A stretch of 64,000 nucleotides of DNA from Podarcis raffonei (Eukaryota > Chordata > Lepidosauria > Squamata > Lacertidae), in contig NC_070614.1 in assembly GCF_027172205.1 (NCBI RefSeq), positions 41,903,001-41,967,000 on the forward strand. The letters run 5' to 3'. A program made the position numbers and the translations under genes. Below the pieces are notes generated by a model. That model had not been told where the DNA came from. It searched no databases and worked only from the letters and a program-made list of their open reading frames with translations. This document shows positions 1 to 9,912 of this stretch, in pieces. Numbering within the stretch: position 1 is the stretch's first letter; every line of letters begins with the position of its first letter.

Positions 1-223
1 CGGATTTAGGCATACTAGTTTAGGAAATCTTAATTTAAACATTTTTCTATAACCAGGCTTTAGGCGGATTAACATTCTATGTCCTTTTAAATGTGTTTGT
101 GGTAAAGGGGGTTATTGTTTTGTTTTGTTTGTTTTATTAGGTATTTTGTGTTCTCATTTTGTATCTTTATGTTGTAAACCGCCCTGCGATCTTCTGATGA
201 AGGGCGGTATACAAATAATAGTA

Positions 224-270
<47 letters not shown>
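1..270 (+). repeat. LINE 3' end (L2/CR1-like) with (TAA)n tail
   Basis: The stretch at 174-215 (TTGTAAACCGCCCTGCGATC followed by a GGGCGGTAT block) recurs at 40470-40515 in similar form. It runs into a (TAA)n microsatellite at about 215-270, the usual look of a non-LTR retrotransposon 3' end. The short polyisoleucine or polyleucine reading frames here are translations of the microsatellite and not genes. Confidence 0.6.
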
Positions 271-272
<2 letters not shown>

Positions 273-329
273 ACAAATCCTTTTTAGCTTTTCTTTTCCA
301 TCCATTCATCTTAGTACAGATGGGACACA

Positions 330-460
330 ACTGGCCTTCCAGATATTGCAGGACTACAGCTCCCACAATCTTTGGCCATTGGTCATTCTGGCTGGGGCTG
401 ATGGGAGTTGGAGTCCAACAACATCCAAAGAGCAGCAAGTTAGGAGAAGGCTGACTTCGT
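330..460. repeat. hAT-like nonautonomous element fragment
   Basis: The block contains CTCCCACAATC and GCTGATGGGAGTTGGAGTCC, an internal inverted pair also present at 23488-23615, 30681-30790 and 36962-37096. The better copies begin CAGGGGT and end with GGCCACAGGTTCC-type sequence, as in short hAT-derived elements. This copy lacks clean ends. Confidence 0.5.
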
Positions 461-1213
461 GGAAAAGTGATGCAAACTTGGCAGATGGCTTGATTGCAGT
501 CTCCTTGCTCCCAGGAAGCAGTTCTCCCTGAGGCTGACAAGCCAACAAAGCCAAACTGTGTTGGAATTCCCTATTCCTATTTGGAAGTTCCATCCAAGCA
601 TTCCAAGGAGGTTCAAAACAATTAGTCAGAGCCCTTGGGCACTGTTGCTATTGAAAGAATATTGATTCCTGGCCCCCTACTATATGAGAACATGGGACAA
701 GCTAGCAGCACATCACTCAATGATGAATATTTGAACGAATGTGCTGCAAATTCCTCAAATTCACATCAAAGGGTTCAGAATTCCTGAATGACAGGGAGAA
801 AGCGAGAAACCAAGAGGGATTTTGAAAAAATCCAGGGCTTAATAAGAGACAGGGCCCATCCCATAAAAAGCAACAACACAGGAAGTTGCATTAGGCTGAG
901 TCAGAACTCTGGTCTATCTAGTTTAGTATTGTCTGCACCAAGTGGAAGTCATTCTCGAAGGTTTCTGACAAAGGTTTCTCCCATCCATATCTGGAGATGC
1001 CAGTGAATCTAAGCAATTCAGTCTCTTAAGCTTAAGCCAAGAAATAGTATTCTCTATGAAATTCAATATCAATATACGTATCAAGGCTTTGAGTTTAGAC
1101 CACTGAAGAAACCCAGAAAAATACCTTGGGAGTGTGTTACCTGCAAGCCCCAGTAAAAGGGTTGGGTAGTTCGTAAGTCTCTTTGGCTTTTCATAAGTTT
1201 TTGTATTTTTCTC
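461..1213. other. gene-free stretch
   Basis: No coding exon, RNA gene or recognisable repeat boundary is seen here. The open frames are short and do not resemble any protein family I recognise. Confidence 0.5.
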
Positions 1214-2386
1214 AGAAGATTGATAAAGAATGGGGGGCCACAGGGGGCGCATTGGAAGATGGCTGACAATAACATCTCTCCGACCCACACGAGGTAATTA
1301 AGAGGCTGCTATGGGAAGTATGCAGCCTTCCCGGGCCCCCCAAGGGGATGGGGGGGACTGCCTTGCCAGCGGTGTCCATAATTCACCCCCGGATTCGAAA
1401 GAAGGGGGTGCGGACACTTGGCACAAGCCCTCGTGTGAAGTCGGCTCTTCCTGGCTCTGTCTCCAATCAGCGCACTGGTTCGCTTTGGCTCGAAATATAT
1501 AATTGGAAATACATAATTGGAAAGAAGCTAAAGCACATACATCAAGCGAAGATCGGGAGTAAAGACTGCTGATTAATGGATCTCTGTGAGCGGAGCGACG
1601 GGCGGGACAAATAAATCAAGTGATGAATCACCATTAAAAGACTGGTATGTTTGGAGTGAAACGGAAAGGGGGTGGAGGAAAAAACTTTTCTTTTCTTTTT
1701 TTGCCTTATGTGAGTATTAATAACCCTCCACCCCAGAGAGAAGAATCACAAGCAGGAATTCAAGAACTGTGTGGAGTGAATTATTGATCAAAGAGAGGAT
1801 TGGTAAACATCGGAGAACGGAGGAAAATTTTATGACGCAGTTTCAAATGGCGTCTCGCCAAGACAGGCTTGCCTAAGAAGGACGGGGGGAGGAGGACCAT
1901 GGTCATCGGAATGCGAATGGTTATCGGAATGTGATCTAGACCTGGCAGAGCCCTCTGAGATATGTTTGGCAAGCCTGGGGGAATCAACGGACAGACTGAG
2001 GGAAAGTTCTTTACGGAGGTGTGGAAATGGCGTCTGTCCTTATGTGATATGATTTTTGGAGAGTGTAAAACCCACACAGAGGATGTTTGTTTTCAACCCG
2101 CTTCTGAAGATTATCGGAGATCGCAAAGAAAGGAATATATTATAAGAACAAGAAGATGAGGAAAGTAACAAAGAGACTATCTGGACAGAACTGGATAGAA
2201 CTGTCTAATTAAAGCAGCAATATAAGTGATGTTTGGACCCCTTTTCGGAGCTTGAAGTATGGGTACCCCCAACAAAAATTTAAAAATCTGGCTGTATAAT
2301 TTGGAACTAATGTGATTTGGAAATAATGTGATTTGATTGGCCTGTTAATAAAAATTATATTAAAAAAAGAAGATTGATAAAGAATG
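1214..2386 (+). mobile_element. L1-type retroposon with 19-bp target-site duplication
   Basis: An exact 19-bp direct repeat, AGAAGATTGATAAAGAATG, flanks the element at 1214-1232 and 2368-2386. The 1135-bp insert starts with a G-run and a GC-rich leader (ATTGGAAGATGGCTGAC) like an L1 5' UTR. It ends TTAATAAAAATTATATTAAAAAA, matching the 3' ends of other L1 copies in this window (compare 52430-52457). It has no substantial ORF, so it looks like a full-ended but internally deleted, nonautonomous L1. Confidence 0.75.
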
Positions 2387-2406
2387 CATAATCATTTTGG
2401 TAATTA

Positions 2407-2648
2407 CACTGGTACCTCGGGTTACATACGCTTCAGGTTGCATACGCTTCAGGTTACAGACTCCGCTAACCCAGAAATAGTACCTCGGGTTAAGAACTTT
2501 GCTTCAGGATGAGAACAGAAATCGTGCGGCAGCGGCACAGCAGCAGCGGGAGGCCCCATTAGCTAAAGTGGTGCTTCAGGTTAAGAACAGTTTCAGGTTA
2601 AGAACGGACCTCCGGAATGAATTAAGTACGTAACCAGAGGTACCACTG
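2407..2648 (-). mobile_element. mariner-like MITE (CAGTGGTACC family), copy 1
   Basis: A member of the ~215-250-bp family with terminal inverted repeats CAGTGGTACCTCGGGTTA, flanked by TA dinucleotides (2405-2406 and 2649-2650). The internal blocks (CTTCAGGTTAAGAACAG, GCGGGAGGCCCCATTAGC) match copies at 7552, 8429, 40105, 41842 and 60119. It lies in the opposite orientation to those copies. It encodes no protein. Confidence 0.85.
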
Positions 2649-2949
2649 TATTGTGTGTATATTAGTCACCAATGTGTTGCATGAGTCGTACTACAAAAGG
2701 GAACACAGCTCTTTCTATCTGGGGCAACAATTAAGATGAGGCCACCATCTCATTGTGTTGTTTTGGAAAACACAGCTCTAAGACAATGGGATATCACGTT
2801 TCAACATGCCCTGCTACTTTGAATATGAGACTGTCGCTTGCCAGTAATTACTGGGAAGCATTGGGATAGGAATTGATTTCGACACAAATCACTTCCTGGT
2901 CTCTTCCCTCTGCCCTCTTTGCCCTGCCTAGCTGCTTACTGTATAGAAA

Positions 2950-3038
2950 GCTCCTTGTTGACCAGAGTCAGAGGCAACTAGCTCCTTCCAACCGGAGTGT
3001 GATCCATTTCTTTGACGTGGAGCTGAACCCAGTGGCAG
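2950..3038 (+). other. possible noncoding first exon of RNase-1
   Basis: A consensus donor (GGCAG|GTAAGTG, exon end 3038) lies 2.4 kb upstream of the RNase-1 coding exon, which opens with a splice acceptor in its 5' UTR and so needs a leader exon upstream. No good TATA box is visible and the sequence does not match the RNase-2/4 leader exons, so this is only a positional candidate. RNA-seq junction reads would settle it. Confidence 0.25.
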
Positions 3039-3343
3039 GTAAGTGAAACCTTGCCCAGTGCTACATCCAGGGCTTTTTCCAGCCATAACTCAGTTCCGGC
3101 ACCTTTCAGGTGGACACCAGAGGCGTAGCATGGACAGGGTGAGACTGGCAGGGTGGCAGGAAGATGCAACAGGCATGCACCCTTCCAATCAGTCCAACTG
3201 GGCTGATTGGAAGGATGTTTGTCTGCCCTGCTGCATCCTCCTCGACTGCTGCTGGGCACCATTGCCATTGTAAGCTGATGGGCATAGCATGAAATTTGAA
3301 GGAGGCAGGAATGTAAAGGCCAGATTGTAAGGTGATATAGGGT

Positions 3344-3731
3344 GAGAGGTGAACTAAGGTAAAGGTAAAGGTACCCCTGCCCGTATGGGCCAGTCTTGCC
3401 AGACTCTAGGGTTGTGCGCCCATCTCACTCTATAGGCCGGGGGGCCAGTGCTGTCCGCAGACACTTCCGGGTCACGTGGCCAGCGTGACAAGCTGCATCT
3501 GGCGAGCCAGCGCAGCACACGGAACGCCGTTTACCTTCCCGCTAGTAAGCGGTCCCTATTTATATACTTGCACCCGGGGGTGCTTTCGAACTGCTAGGTT
3601 GGCAGGCGCTGGGACCGAGCAACGGGAGCGCACCCCGCCGTGGGGATTCGAACCGCTGACCTTTCGATCGACAAGTCCTAGGCGCTGAGGCTTTAACCCA
3701 CAGCGCCACCCGCGTCCTGAGAGGTGAACTA
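3344..3731 (-). mobile_element. full-length tRNA-derived SINE (Sauria-like), TSD 13 bp
   Basis: The direct repeat GAGAGGTGAACTA at 3344-3356 and 3719-3731 bounds a 362-bp element in reverse orientation. It begins AAGGTAAAGGTAAAGG, the complement of the (ACCTTT)n tail. Read on the minus strand its 5' end has a tRNA-like promoter region (GGTTAAA...CGGTTCGAATCCCC, a B-box-like motif) and then a body shared with the copies at 24872, 27212, 44284, 55266 and 61291. Confidence 0.85.
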
Positions 3732-4354
3732 CATGGGGCCAAATGAGATGTGGGAGATCTGTGATCAGGACCTCCCATGCATGTTGTTGTGGCGATCACA
3801 CATGGTCCCCAGATGTTTCACCGTCTATTGATCCCTGTGCCACCACTTTATTTCTCGCTGCCACCACCCAGGCCCTACCTGGTATAATACTGAGTCCAGT
3901 CAGGGTTAAATTGGAACATAAACTTCTGTTTATTTATTGCAGTTTAACAAGCGTGTGGTTTCATAAACGGTATCAGTCAATTACAAACACGGGGTGCCTA
4001 GCCAGACCTATAACTTCCACTACCTGCTCTCACTCACTAACCCACCTCTCAGATATTTACTTGTCTTCCTAGCCCCTAAATATTTCTGACTCAGCTTATT
4101 TTGCTACACTTACTCAACCTACCCACAAACTCTATCCCAATTCACTCCCACTCCAACCAACCACCCAACTCCCAACTAACTCCTCCCTTTATCCCTCCCA
4201 AAGCTGGTTTTATAGTCCCTCTGACTCCACCACTGGGTCCTGATTGGGTCACCTGTTTAACTATTTCACCTCCAGCACTCTCATATGTTAACATCACAGT
4301 TGCTCACTTGAAGGTAACAGCAATCACTGCACCACATTGGCTCTGTAATTAGCA
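3732..4354. other. unclassified AC-rich repeat-like sequence
   Basis: The stretch is pyrimidine- and CCA-rich from 4070 to 4200 and contains a motif (AACTTCTGTTTATTTATTGC) like the polyadenylation region of an antisense LTR. No matching second LTR, target duplication or coding sequence was found. It may be part of a decayed LTR element. Confidence 0.3.
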
Positions 4355-4790
4355 AATAAGAATAATAATTTATTATTTATACCCCACCCATCTCGCTGGG
4401 TTTCCTCAGCCACATTGAGTGCCTCCCAACAGAATATTATTATTAATAATAATAAAAGCGATAAAACATCAAACATTAAAAACTTCCCTAAACAGGGCTG
4501 CCTTCAGATGTCTTCTAAAAGTCAGATAGTTGTTTATTTCCTTGACAGCTGATGGAAGGGTGTACCACAGGGCAGGCACCACCACCGAGAAGGCCCTCTG
4601 CCTGGTTCCCTGTAACCTCACTTCTCACAGTGAGGGAACCGCCAGAAGGGCCTCGGAGCTGGACCTCAGTGAATGATGGGGATGGAGATGCTCCTTCAGG
4701 TATGCTGGGCCGAGGCCATTTAGGGCTTTAAAAGTCAGCACCAACATTTTGAATTGAGCTCAGAATCAAGTAAATTGGTTTATAAAAATT
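4355..4790 (-). mobile_element. L2-clade LINE 3' fragment
   Basis: The segment (ACTTCCCTAAACAGGGCTGC, then a CAGATGTCTTCTAAAAGTCAG block, then GAAGGCCCTCTGCCTGGTTC) recurs at 22085-22610, 27715-28040 and 47585-47730. Its reverse complement matches the 3' part of the L2-like reverse-transcriptase fragment at 37840-38450. The 3' end (TTATTATTTATACCCCACCC) faces left, so the element is on the minus strand. Confidence 0.75.
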
Positions 4791-5330
4791 AGGCATTGGG
4801 GGGTATCTGGACTGTGATCATGGTAGCAGGGGCAGGGGGCTCTTTATCTCTCCCTCCTCCAGTCTGGTCCTGGTCCAAATCTCGCTCACACGCATAACAG
4901 GTCAGTGTTAGAAAAAAGCAAATGTTCTGACCTCCTTTCTCTGGTCCTCGGACCCTAGTCAGCACAAAAAGTCCTTGAAAAAGAGTACTTTGCAGAATTC
5001 TGCTTTTATTCTTAAAAGTCTTTTATCTGAAAAACGACCAACCAACTGTACACACATCAACACTACCAGCTTTCTCTAACCAACCAACCCACACCCAACA
5101 CTAACACTGACCACTCTATATATACAGGTACAATTATGTCAAAGGTTGCATGAGTCATTGTAGGTCGCTTACTTAGTTCTTTTCGCATTAAAGAAACAGC
5201 AGTTTCTTTTAGCCGTGACATAACACACCTGATATTTGAGTCAAAGGGGGCAGGACCTCCCATTCGTGCCAACCATATTTAATTTTGTTTCCATAGAAGC
5301 TTCCCACAAACACTCCAAATTTTACCACTA
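4791..5330. other. gene-free stretch, possible decayed LTR
   Basis: No exon is seen. The run at about 4990-5120 (TTTTATTCTTAAAAGTC followed by CA-rich sequence and a TATATATACAGG element) resembles the R/U5 side of an antisense LTR, but no ends or duplications could be assigned. The final 80 bases are the conserved 3' part of the RNase-1 intron. Confidence 0.3.
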
Positions 5331-5430
5331 CATTATCTGTAAGGTGTATAAAGGTTCTTGTCACCCCCCCTTAAGAAATAGGCATCTCTTTAACGTTTCC
5401 TTTTTTCCTTCCTCTTCCTTTTCCTCCCAG

Positions 5431-6115
5431 TAGATTCTTAGACGCCACCATGCTGGTCTCTCGCTGCCTGCTGGTTCGTCTGGCCATCCTTCTCAGTGTC
5501 CTCCTGGTGCAGTCCTGTGAAGGGCAGTCTTGGGCCGCTTTTCAAAAGAAGCACATCAATTACCCCAAAACCTCAGCCCCCAACCTCAATGCTTACTGCA
5601 ACCTCATGATGGTGCAGAGGAAGCTGAATCCAGCGGTGTGCAAAGTCACCAATACCTTCATCAACAACCCCACGGATTCTGTCCAAGATGTCTGTGGCAA
5701 TGGCGGGAAGCAGTTCAAGGATAAATTATATGACAGCAACAATCCGTTCTCCATGACCATCTGCAGGTTCATCAATGGTAAACCTCCTAATGACTGCAAA
5801 TACAAAGGCACAGTTACCTCCAGACGCATTCGTGTCACCTGCGAAAACAAGAAGCCCGTTCACCTGGCAAAGCTGCTGTGATAGGCAGAAAACCACACAA
5901 GCCACGCTCTGCCCATTGAAGCCAGAATGCTCATTTGGCCATTTCTACCTGCAACACACCCACATCATTGGCTTTTCCCGGTTTAACAGTCATTTGCCCT
6001 TTCCAGGGGACCTTGGGAGCTGTGGCCCTAAGAGCAATGACGCCAAGCTTCTAACTAAGTATTCGGTTGGTTTCTCTTAATGGTTATTCTCTCAATAAAG
6101 CTCATTCTATCAGAA
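5431..6115 (+). other. RNase-1 coding exon with 3' UTR and poly(A) signal
   Basis: The exon runs from the acceptor at 5430 through the coding region and a ~230-base 3' UTR to an AATAAA at 6094-6099. Cleavage is expected 10-25 bases after the signal. No further splice site is needed, matching the single-coding-exon structure of vertebrate RNase A genes. Confidence 0.75.
5450..5881 (+). CDS. RNase-1: secreted RNase A-superfamily ribonuclease (angiogenin-like)
   Basis: The protein has 143 residues. Residues 1-25 form a leucine-rich signal peptide ending near SCEG|QSW. The mature part has the RNase A catalytic triad: His in FQKKHINY, Lys in the family signature CKVTNTF, and His in KPVHL near the C-terminus. 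It has six mature cysteines (YCNLM, VCKV, DVCG, TICR, DCKY, TCEN). That is the three-disulfide pattern of angiogenins and many reptile RNases, rather than the four-disulfide pattern of pancreatic RNase. The mature chain is basic, about +13 by residue count. The ATG sits in a good Kozak context (GCCACCATG). The coding exon opens at a pyrimidine-rich acceptor (AG 5429-5430), so a noncoding leader exon lies upstream, as is usual in this family. It most resembles RNase-3 in this window. An extracellular RNase with host-defence or angiogenic roles is likely; the exact orthologue is not assignable. Confidence 0.93.
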   Translation: MLVSRCLLVRLAILLSVLLVQSCEGQSWAAFQKKHINYPKTSAPNLNAYCNLMMVQRKLNPAVCKVTNTFINNPTDSVQDVCGNGGKQFKDKLYDSNNPFSMTICRFINGKPPNDCKYKGTVTSRRIRVTCENKKPVHLAKLL

Positions 6116-6166
6116 GCAAAAAAAGTGTGGATCTGTACCTACATTCTGTCTATGAACAGTTTACAA

Positions 6167-6475
6167 CAGGGGTCAGCAAACTTTTTCAGCAGGGGGCTGG
6201 TCCACTGTCCCTCAGACCTTGTGGAAGGCTGGACTATATTTTGAAGGGATAAAAATCAAAGAATTCCTGTGCCCCACAAATAACCCAGAGATGCATTTTA
6301 AATAAAAGCACACATTCTACTCATGTAAAAACACCAGGCAGGCCCCACAAATAACCCAGAGATTTTAAATAAAAGAGCACATTCTACTCATGTAAAAACA
6401 TGCTGATTCCCGGACCGTCCGCAGGCCGGATTTAGAAAGCAATTGGGCCAGATCCAGCCCCCAGGTCTTAGTTTC
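6167..6475 (+). mobile_element. hAT-like element (CAGGGGTCAGCAAAC family), copy 1
   Basis: It starts CAGGGGTCAGCAAACTTTTT and ends in degenerate inverted sequence (CTTAGTTTCCTACTCATG). The same family occurs at 14996-15222 and, inverted, at 28786-29038. A segment of ~70 bases (CCCCACAAATAACCCAGAGA onward) is present twice in tandem at about 6272-6400, which explains why this copy is longer than the ~230-base copy at 14996. Confidence 0.75.
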
Positions 6476-7157
6476 CTACTCATGGTTACAAGCTATTTAC
6501 GAGTAAAAGCAGGAAATCAGAAGAGCTTGTTCTGTTGAGAGAGAATAAGCCCAATCTTTAACGGATTTCTTCATAGCAAAACATTTTTCACAAGAACCGG
6601 AATATACAAAATGATGGGTGTAATAGATGTGGCCTGTGACTAGATTTCCTTTCTTCATTTAGTAAAATGCAGCCTGGGGAGTGTGTGGGGTGTGTGTGTG
6701 TTTCCTCAGGAGACTATATCGTGTTCCTGTTGGGATTAAAGCAACAAGGCTTGCAATCTCCTCCATGATCCAATTTGAGGGGTATGTTTTATACTAAAGT
6801 TGTGTCATCTGTACTAATGCCATGCTCCACAAATATAAACCATCTAAAAAGTCCAGACTAGCACCCATCTTTACAGAGAGCCCCCCAGTGCAGGTGCTAT
6901 GCGCTAAAGGAATGGCGGAGACCAAAAATCAACACCAGAATAATCATGGCAATACAAAGAAACAATGTCAGTTCTGTTTCTGGTACCAGATTTGAGTGCA
7001 GGTTTTTTGTAACTTATTTTGAGAGTGTCTTGGGACTTTGAAGTGGGGTGTAAGTGTTCTAAAGGAGTCACTAATTCTAAAGCACTACCTTTGAAGTGGG
7101 ACGAGAGTTCTCTGGTGGTTTTATTCACAGTGATCCCATTCAGACACACAAGACATC
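6476..7157. other. gene-free stretch
   Basis: There is a short GT-rich run near 6680-6700. No exon, RNA gene or confidently classified repeat was found. Confidence 0.45.
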
Positions 7158-7245
7158 ACATAGAATCAAAGAATTGTAGAGTTGGGAAGGATCCCAATCG
7201 TCTGGTCCAACCCCCTGCAATGCAGGAATCTCAACTAAAGCATCC
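7158..7245 (+). repeat. fragment of CR1-tailed SINE
   Basis: The stretch (TAGAATCAAAGAATTGTAGAG, then GGTCCAACCCCCTGCAATGC) matches the CR1 3' tail seen at 49677-49760. It has no tRNA-like head and is a truncated copy. Confidence 0.5.
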
Positions 7246-7478
7246 ATAGTATTCAAATCATCCATGTGTGTGAACCAGCCTTGACAAGTCTTAGTTAAAC
7301 TTTGACCAGTATTATTCAGGCTGGCCCCCCAAAATGTTTCTATTTGTGAGTGCTGTCATTGAGGGAGTGTAACTGGTATTTTTTATTTTAGCAGAAGGGT
7401 TTGCTGACTGATTTGAATTAGAAAGCATTTTGGAAAGCATGTATTGCTGCTAGTGCTATTAATAGCAATGAGCTCAAA

Positions 7479-8335
7479 GATGCAACTGAATTAAACTTCA
7501 CCCAGCTTGTAAGGATGGTCTCTATTACTGGGGCATCAAGGATTACTATTACAGTGGTACCTCGGGTTAAGAACTTAATTCGTTCTGAAGGTCCGTTCTT
7601 AACCTGAAACTGTTCTTAACCTGAAGCACCACTTTAGCTAATGGGGCCTCCCGCTGCCGCTGCATGATTTCTGTTCTCATCCTGAAGCAAAGTTCTTAAC
7701 CCGAGGTACTATTTCTGGGTTAGCGGAGTCTTTAACCTGAAGTGTCTGTAACCCGAGGTACCACTATACTTTGTAAAACCCATTAATGAGTGGAGCATCC
7801 AGTACTATAGATGAACCGACTTCTGCCAAAATATGGATGCTGAAACACTTTCCTTCCATAGTGGTGTTGTGAACATGCTCCCTGGAGGAATGGCTATTAG
7901 CCGAGGCCCATCTTATGGTAAGTGGAAAGCTATCAAGACCATCTCCAATGACTCCAACACTCCTTGCATAGAATAAGATCACTAAGAAAGTAGGATACAA
8001 CAAGCAGAAGATGAGCAGTGTGGAGCACAACTGGAAGATTTCCGTGACTGCCTCATATGAGTCAGGTGCGCTCACTAAGGCCATTGCCAAGTACCAGTTC
8101 TCTCTCACTGCTGAGTATGGTGGGAGCAGTGTCAACACAGAGCAAGAAAACTGTAATGAAGCCACTGAGATTGAAGAGTCTCTTTATGTGACCCTGCAGC
8201 CCAGTGAGAAGATGTACATATGGTAATAGCAGCTGGGCTTGGGCAAGGAAACGGTCTTGTTCTGCCATGATATGAAATTTACAGGTGATTCTACTCCACC
8301 TACAGATATTCCTTTGCCACCTTCTAATGCATGAA
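7479..8335 (+). pseudogene. decayed third copy of the aerolysin-like repeat gene
   Basis: The sequence is collinear with the last ~60% of the intact genes, from about residue 130 (DAVEYTLHP) to the C-terminal PPTDIPLPPS. The first two and a half repeats are missing, so the copy is 5'-truncated. It carries several lesions. A Cys codon has become TGA at 7812-7814. A two-base deletion plus a three-base deletion lies near 7966-7980, where the intact genes read VWNKKITKK. A CAA has become TAA right after MYIW (8224-8226). A 215-bp mariner-like MITE splits it at 7552-7766. It resembles the 20579 gene more than the 13586 gene in diagnostic spots (CACCCAGCTTG, ATTAGCCGAGGCCCA). Its decayed 3' UTR continues to about 8765. 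Any protein would be only fragments. Confidence 0.93.
7552..7766 (+). mobile_element. mariner-like MITE inserted in the pseudogene
   Basis: The element begins CAGTGGTACCTCGGGTTA and ends with the inverted form CCCGAGGTACCACT. It lies between two TA dinucleotides (7550-7551 and 7767-7768). Both intact paralogues keep the uninterrupted site, ACTATTACTTTGTAAAAC, so the insertion duplicated exactly TA. This is the hallmark of Tc1/mariner-type transposition. The length is 215 bp and there is no ORF. Confidence 0.95.
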
Positions 8336-8427
8336 ATTAGAGTGAGATGAGCGCACAACCCTAGAGTCTGTCAAGACTGGCCCGTACGGGCAGGGGTACC
8401 TTTACCTTTACCTTTAATGCATGAAAT
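8326..8427 (+). mobile_element. 5'-truncated SINE with 12-bp TSD
   Basis: AATGCATGAAAT occurs at 8326-8337 and 8416-8427. Between them is only the last ~78 bases of the SINE (GTGAGATGAGCGC onward), ending in (TTACCT)n. It landed at the end of the pseudogene coding region. Confidence 0.9.
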
Positions 8428-8428
8428 A

Positions 8429-8653
8429 CAGTGGTACCTCGGGTTAAGTACTTAATTCATTCTGGAGGTCCGTTCTTAACCTGAAACTGTTCTTAACCTG
8501 AAGCACCACTTTAGCTAATGGGGCCTCCTGCTGCTGCTGTGCCGGCAGCGCCCGATTTCTGTTCTCATCCTGAAGCAAAGTTCTTACCCGAGGTAATATT
8601 TCTGGGTTAGTGGAGTCTGTAACCCGAAGCGTATGTAACCTGAGGTACCACTG
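8429..8653 (+). mobile_element. mariner-like MITE, copy 3
   Basis: Starts CAGTGGTACC after TA (8427-8428) and ends GGTACCACTG before TA (8654-8655). The internal sequence matches the copy at 7552. It separates the pseudogene coding end from its decayed 3' UTR. Confidence 0.92.
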
Positions 8654-8939
8654 TATGGTAGGTCAACAGGAACGCTCAAAGGCTTCCCCCCCATTTAGGG
8701 ATCTTTTATTAAATTTGGGTGATTATTGTGGGCTAAAGTTTAGAAAATATAGAGCTCTGACAAGACTAGAAAATGATAGATATTCTAAGTTCCGCTGATG
8801 CTATATTTTGTTCTTGGAAGACTCTGCACTCTGAGAAGGGGAGTGGGAGGGTTTTCTTGTGGTTGTGTCTCTGCTTATCAATATTTTTTTTTTAGTTCCA
8901 ATGTAGGAGGAGCGGTACGTAGTTTCTCATTAACCCATA

Positions 8940-9042
8940 GCCTCTTCTATCCTATTTAAGCAGCAAGTGTTCACACATTTCCCTCATTCTCCACCAAGAG
9001 AAGCAGCTGCCACCTATTACAAAAGTTTTTGTGCAAATACTG
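8940..9042 (+). promoter_or_regulatory. promoter and noncoding exon 1 of aerolysin-like gene 1
   Basis: A TATA-like box (CCTATTTAAGC, 8951-8961) is followed by a short exon ending at a consensus donor (ACTG|GTAAGTCTTGG, exon end 9042). The whole block, from TTCCAATGTA (8897) through the intron start, is repeated at 17941-18130 in front of the second gene. Transcription probably starts near 8980-8990. Shared position, TATA and donor make this the promoter with good confidence, although the exact start site is not visible. Confidence 0.8.
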
Positions 9043-9112
9043 GTAAGTCTTGGAGGGCTACTGGGCAGGAGTGGAGAGAGATAACTTTAGAATTTGGGGC
9101 ATAAGGGAGGGA

Positions 9113-9410
9113 GTGCTTTTTGTGGACCTGCAGTCTAACTACCTCTTTATAATTATAAAGGTTATAATCATAAACTCTAAGGTTTTTATTTCAGCAATAA
9201 CAGTACAAGTTAAATGAAGTTCCTTTTAATAATCCAACAACCAGTCTACTAAAACAGACCATGTATTCTAGCAAAAAATCTTGAATCTAAAAATGACATT
9301 AATGCATATTCAAGCAGAATCTCTCTCTGCACAGCTGAGGCAAAATCCCAGGGGGTTCCAGGTGGTGCTTCTTTGTGGACCTGTAATCTAACTACTTCTT
9401 TATAATTACT
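9113..9410 (+). repeat. inserted copy of an intron fragment between ~43-base direct repeats
   Basis: A ~43-base segment (TTGTGGACCTGCAGTCTAAC and following) occurs at 9113-9157 and again at about 9366-9410. The second intact gene has it only once, at 18168-18206. The sequence between (TTTTTATTTCAGCAATAACA onward) is a copy of the segment at about 10608-10790 and also resembles 17234-17395. This is either an insertion or a local duplication within the first intron of gene 1. Confidence 0.6.
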
Positions 9411-9461
9411 GAGTGCCAATGATATTCCCTGTGTGATATTGAAGTGACATGGGGCCTTCCC

Positions 9462-9912
9462 CAGTGGCGGAGGAAGGGGCCGGGCCCCCCCGGGTGCCAT
9501 CTCTGAGGAGGTGTGACAAGAAGGCACACCTCAGGGAGATCGCCCTGCCACCCCCAGGCACGCACCGCCATCGTGCTGCCGCAGACTCATGCGGAGGATC
9601 CTGTGCTCACGGCTGCACTCTCCTCCGCTCGAGCGGTGCCATCGGCAAACCGACCAGTGGCGCATGCGCAGCACCGCTCAAGCGCCATACAGTGTACCCT
9701 AACCCTCCACCACCGCTGCAGCCACGAGCGAAGGATCCCACTGACTCCGCTGCAGCTGCGAGCAGAGGATCCCGCTGCCATACATATGGTGTGCACACAT
9801 GCATGGTACATAGCAGCACACACGTGTTACGTAGCGGCATGTGTGCATGCGCCGATGAGCGGTTTGCCCGGCCCCCCTACCCTGGGTGCCTGTTCTCCTT
9901 CCTTCGTCACTG
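9462..9912. mobile_element. GC-rich DNA transposon (CAGTGGCG family), copy 1
   Basis: Begins CAGTGGCGGAGGAAGG and ends with the inverted form CCTTCGTCACTG. It is absent from the matching place in the second gene's intron (GGGGCTTTCCAAAGGC at 18246-18261), and the flanks show an imperfect ~8-bp duplication (GCCTTCCC/GGCTTCCC). It is CpG-dense and holds palindromic TACGTA-type motifs. Related copies lie at 42811-43154 and 58376-58990. The long open frames here follow from base composition. Confidence 0.75.

Noticed and set aside
87-305. Polyleucine and polyisoleucine proteins
   Set aside because: They are translations of a (TAA)n microsatellite.
5347-5353. TATA box (TATAAAG) as the RNase-1 promoter
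   Set aside because: It is only ~80 bases before the splice acceptor, and the sequence between matches the conserved 3' intron ends of RNase-2 and RNase-4, so it is intronic.
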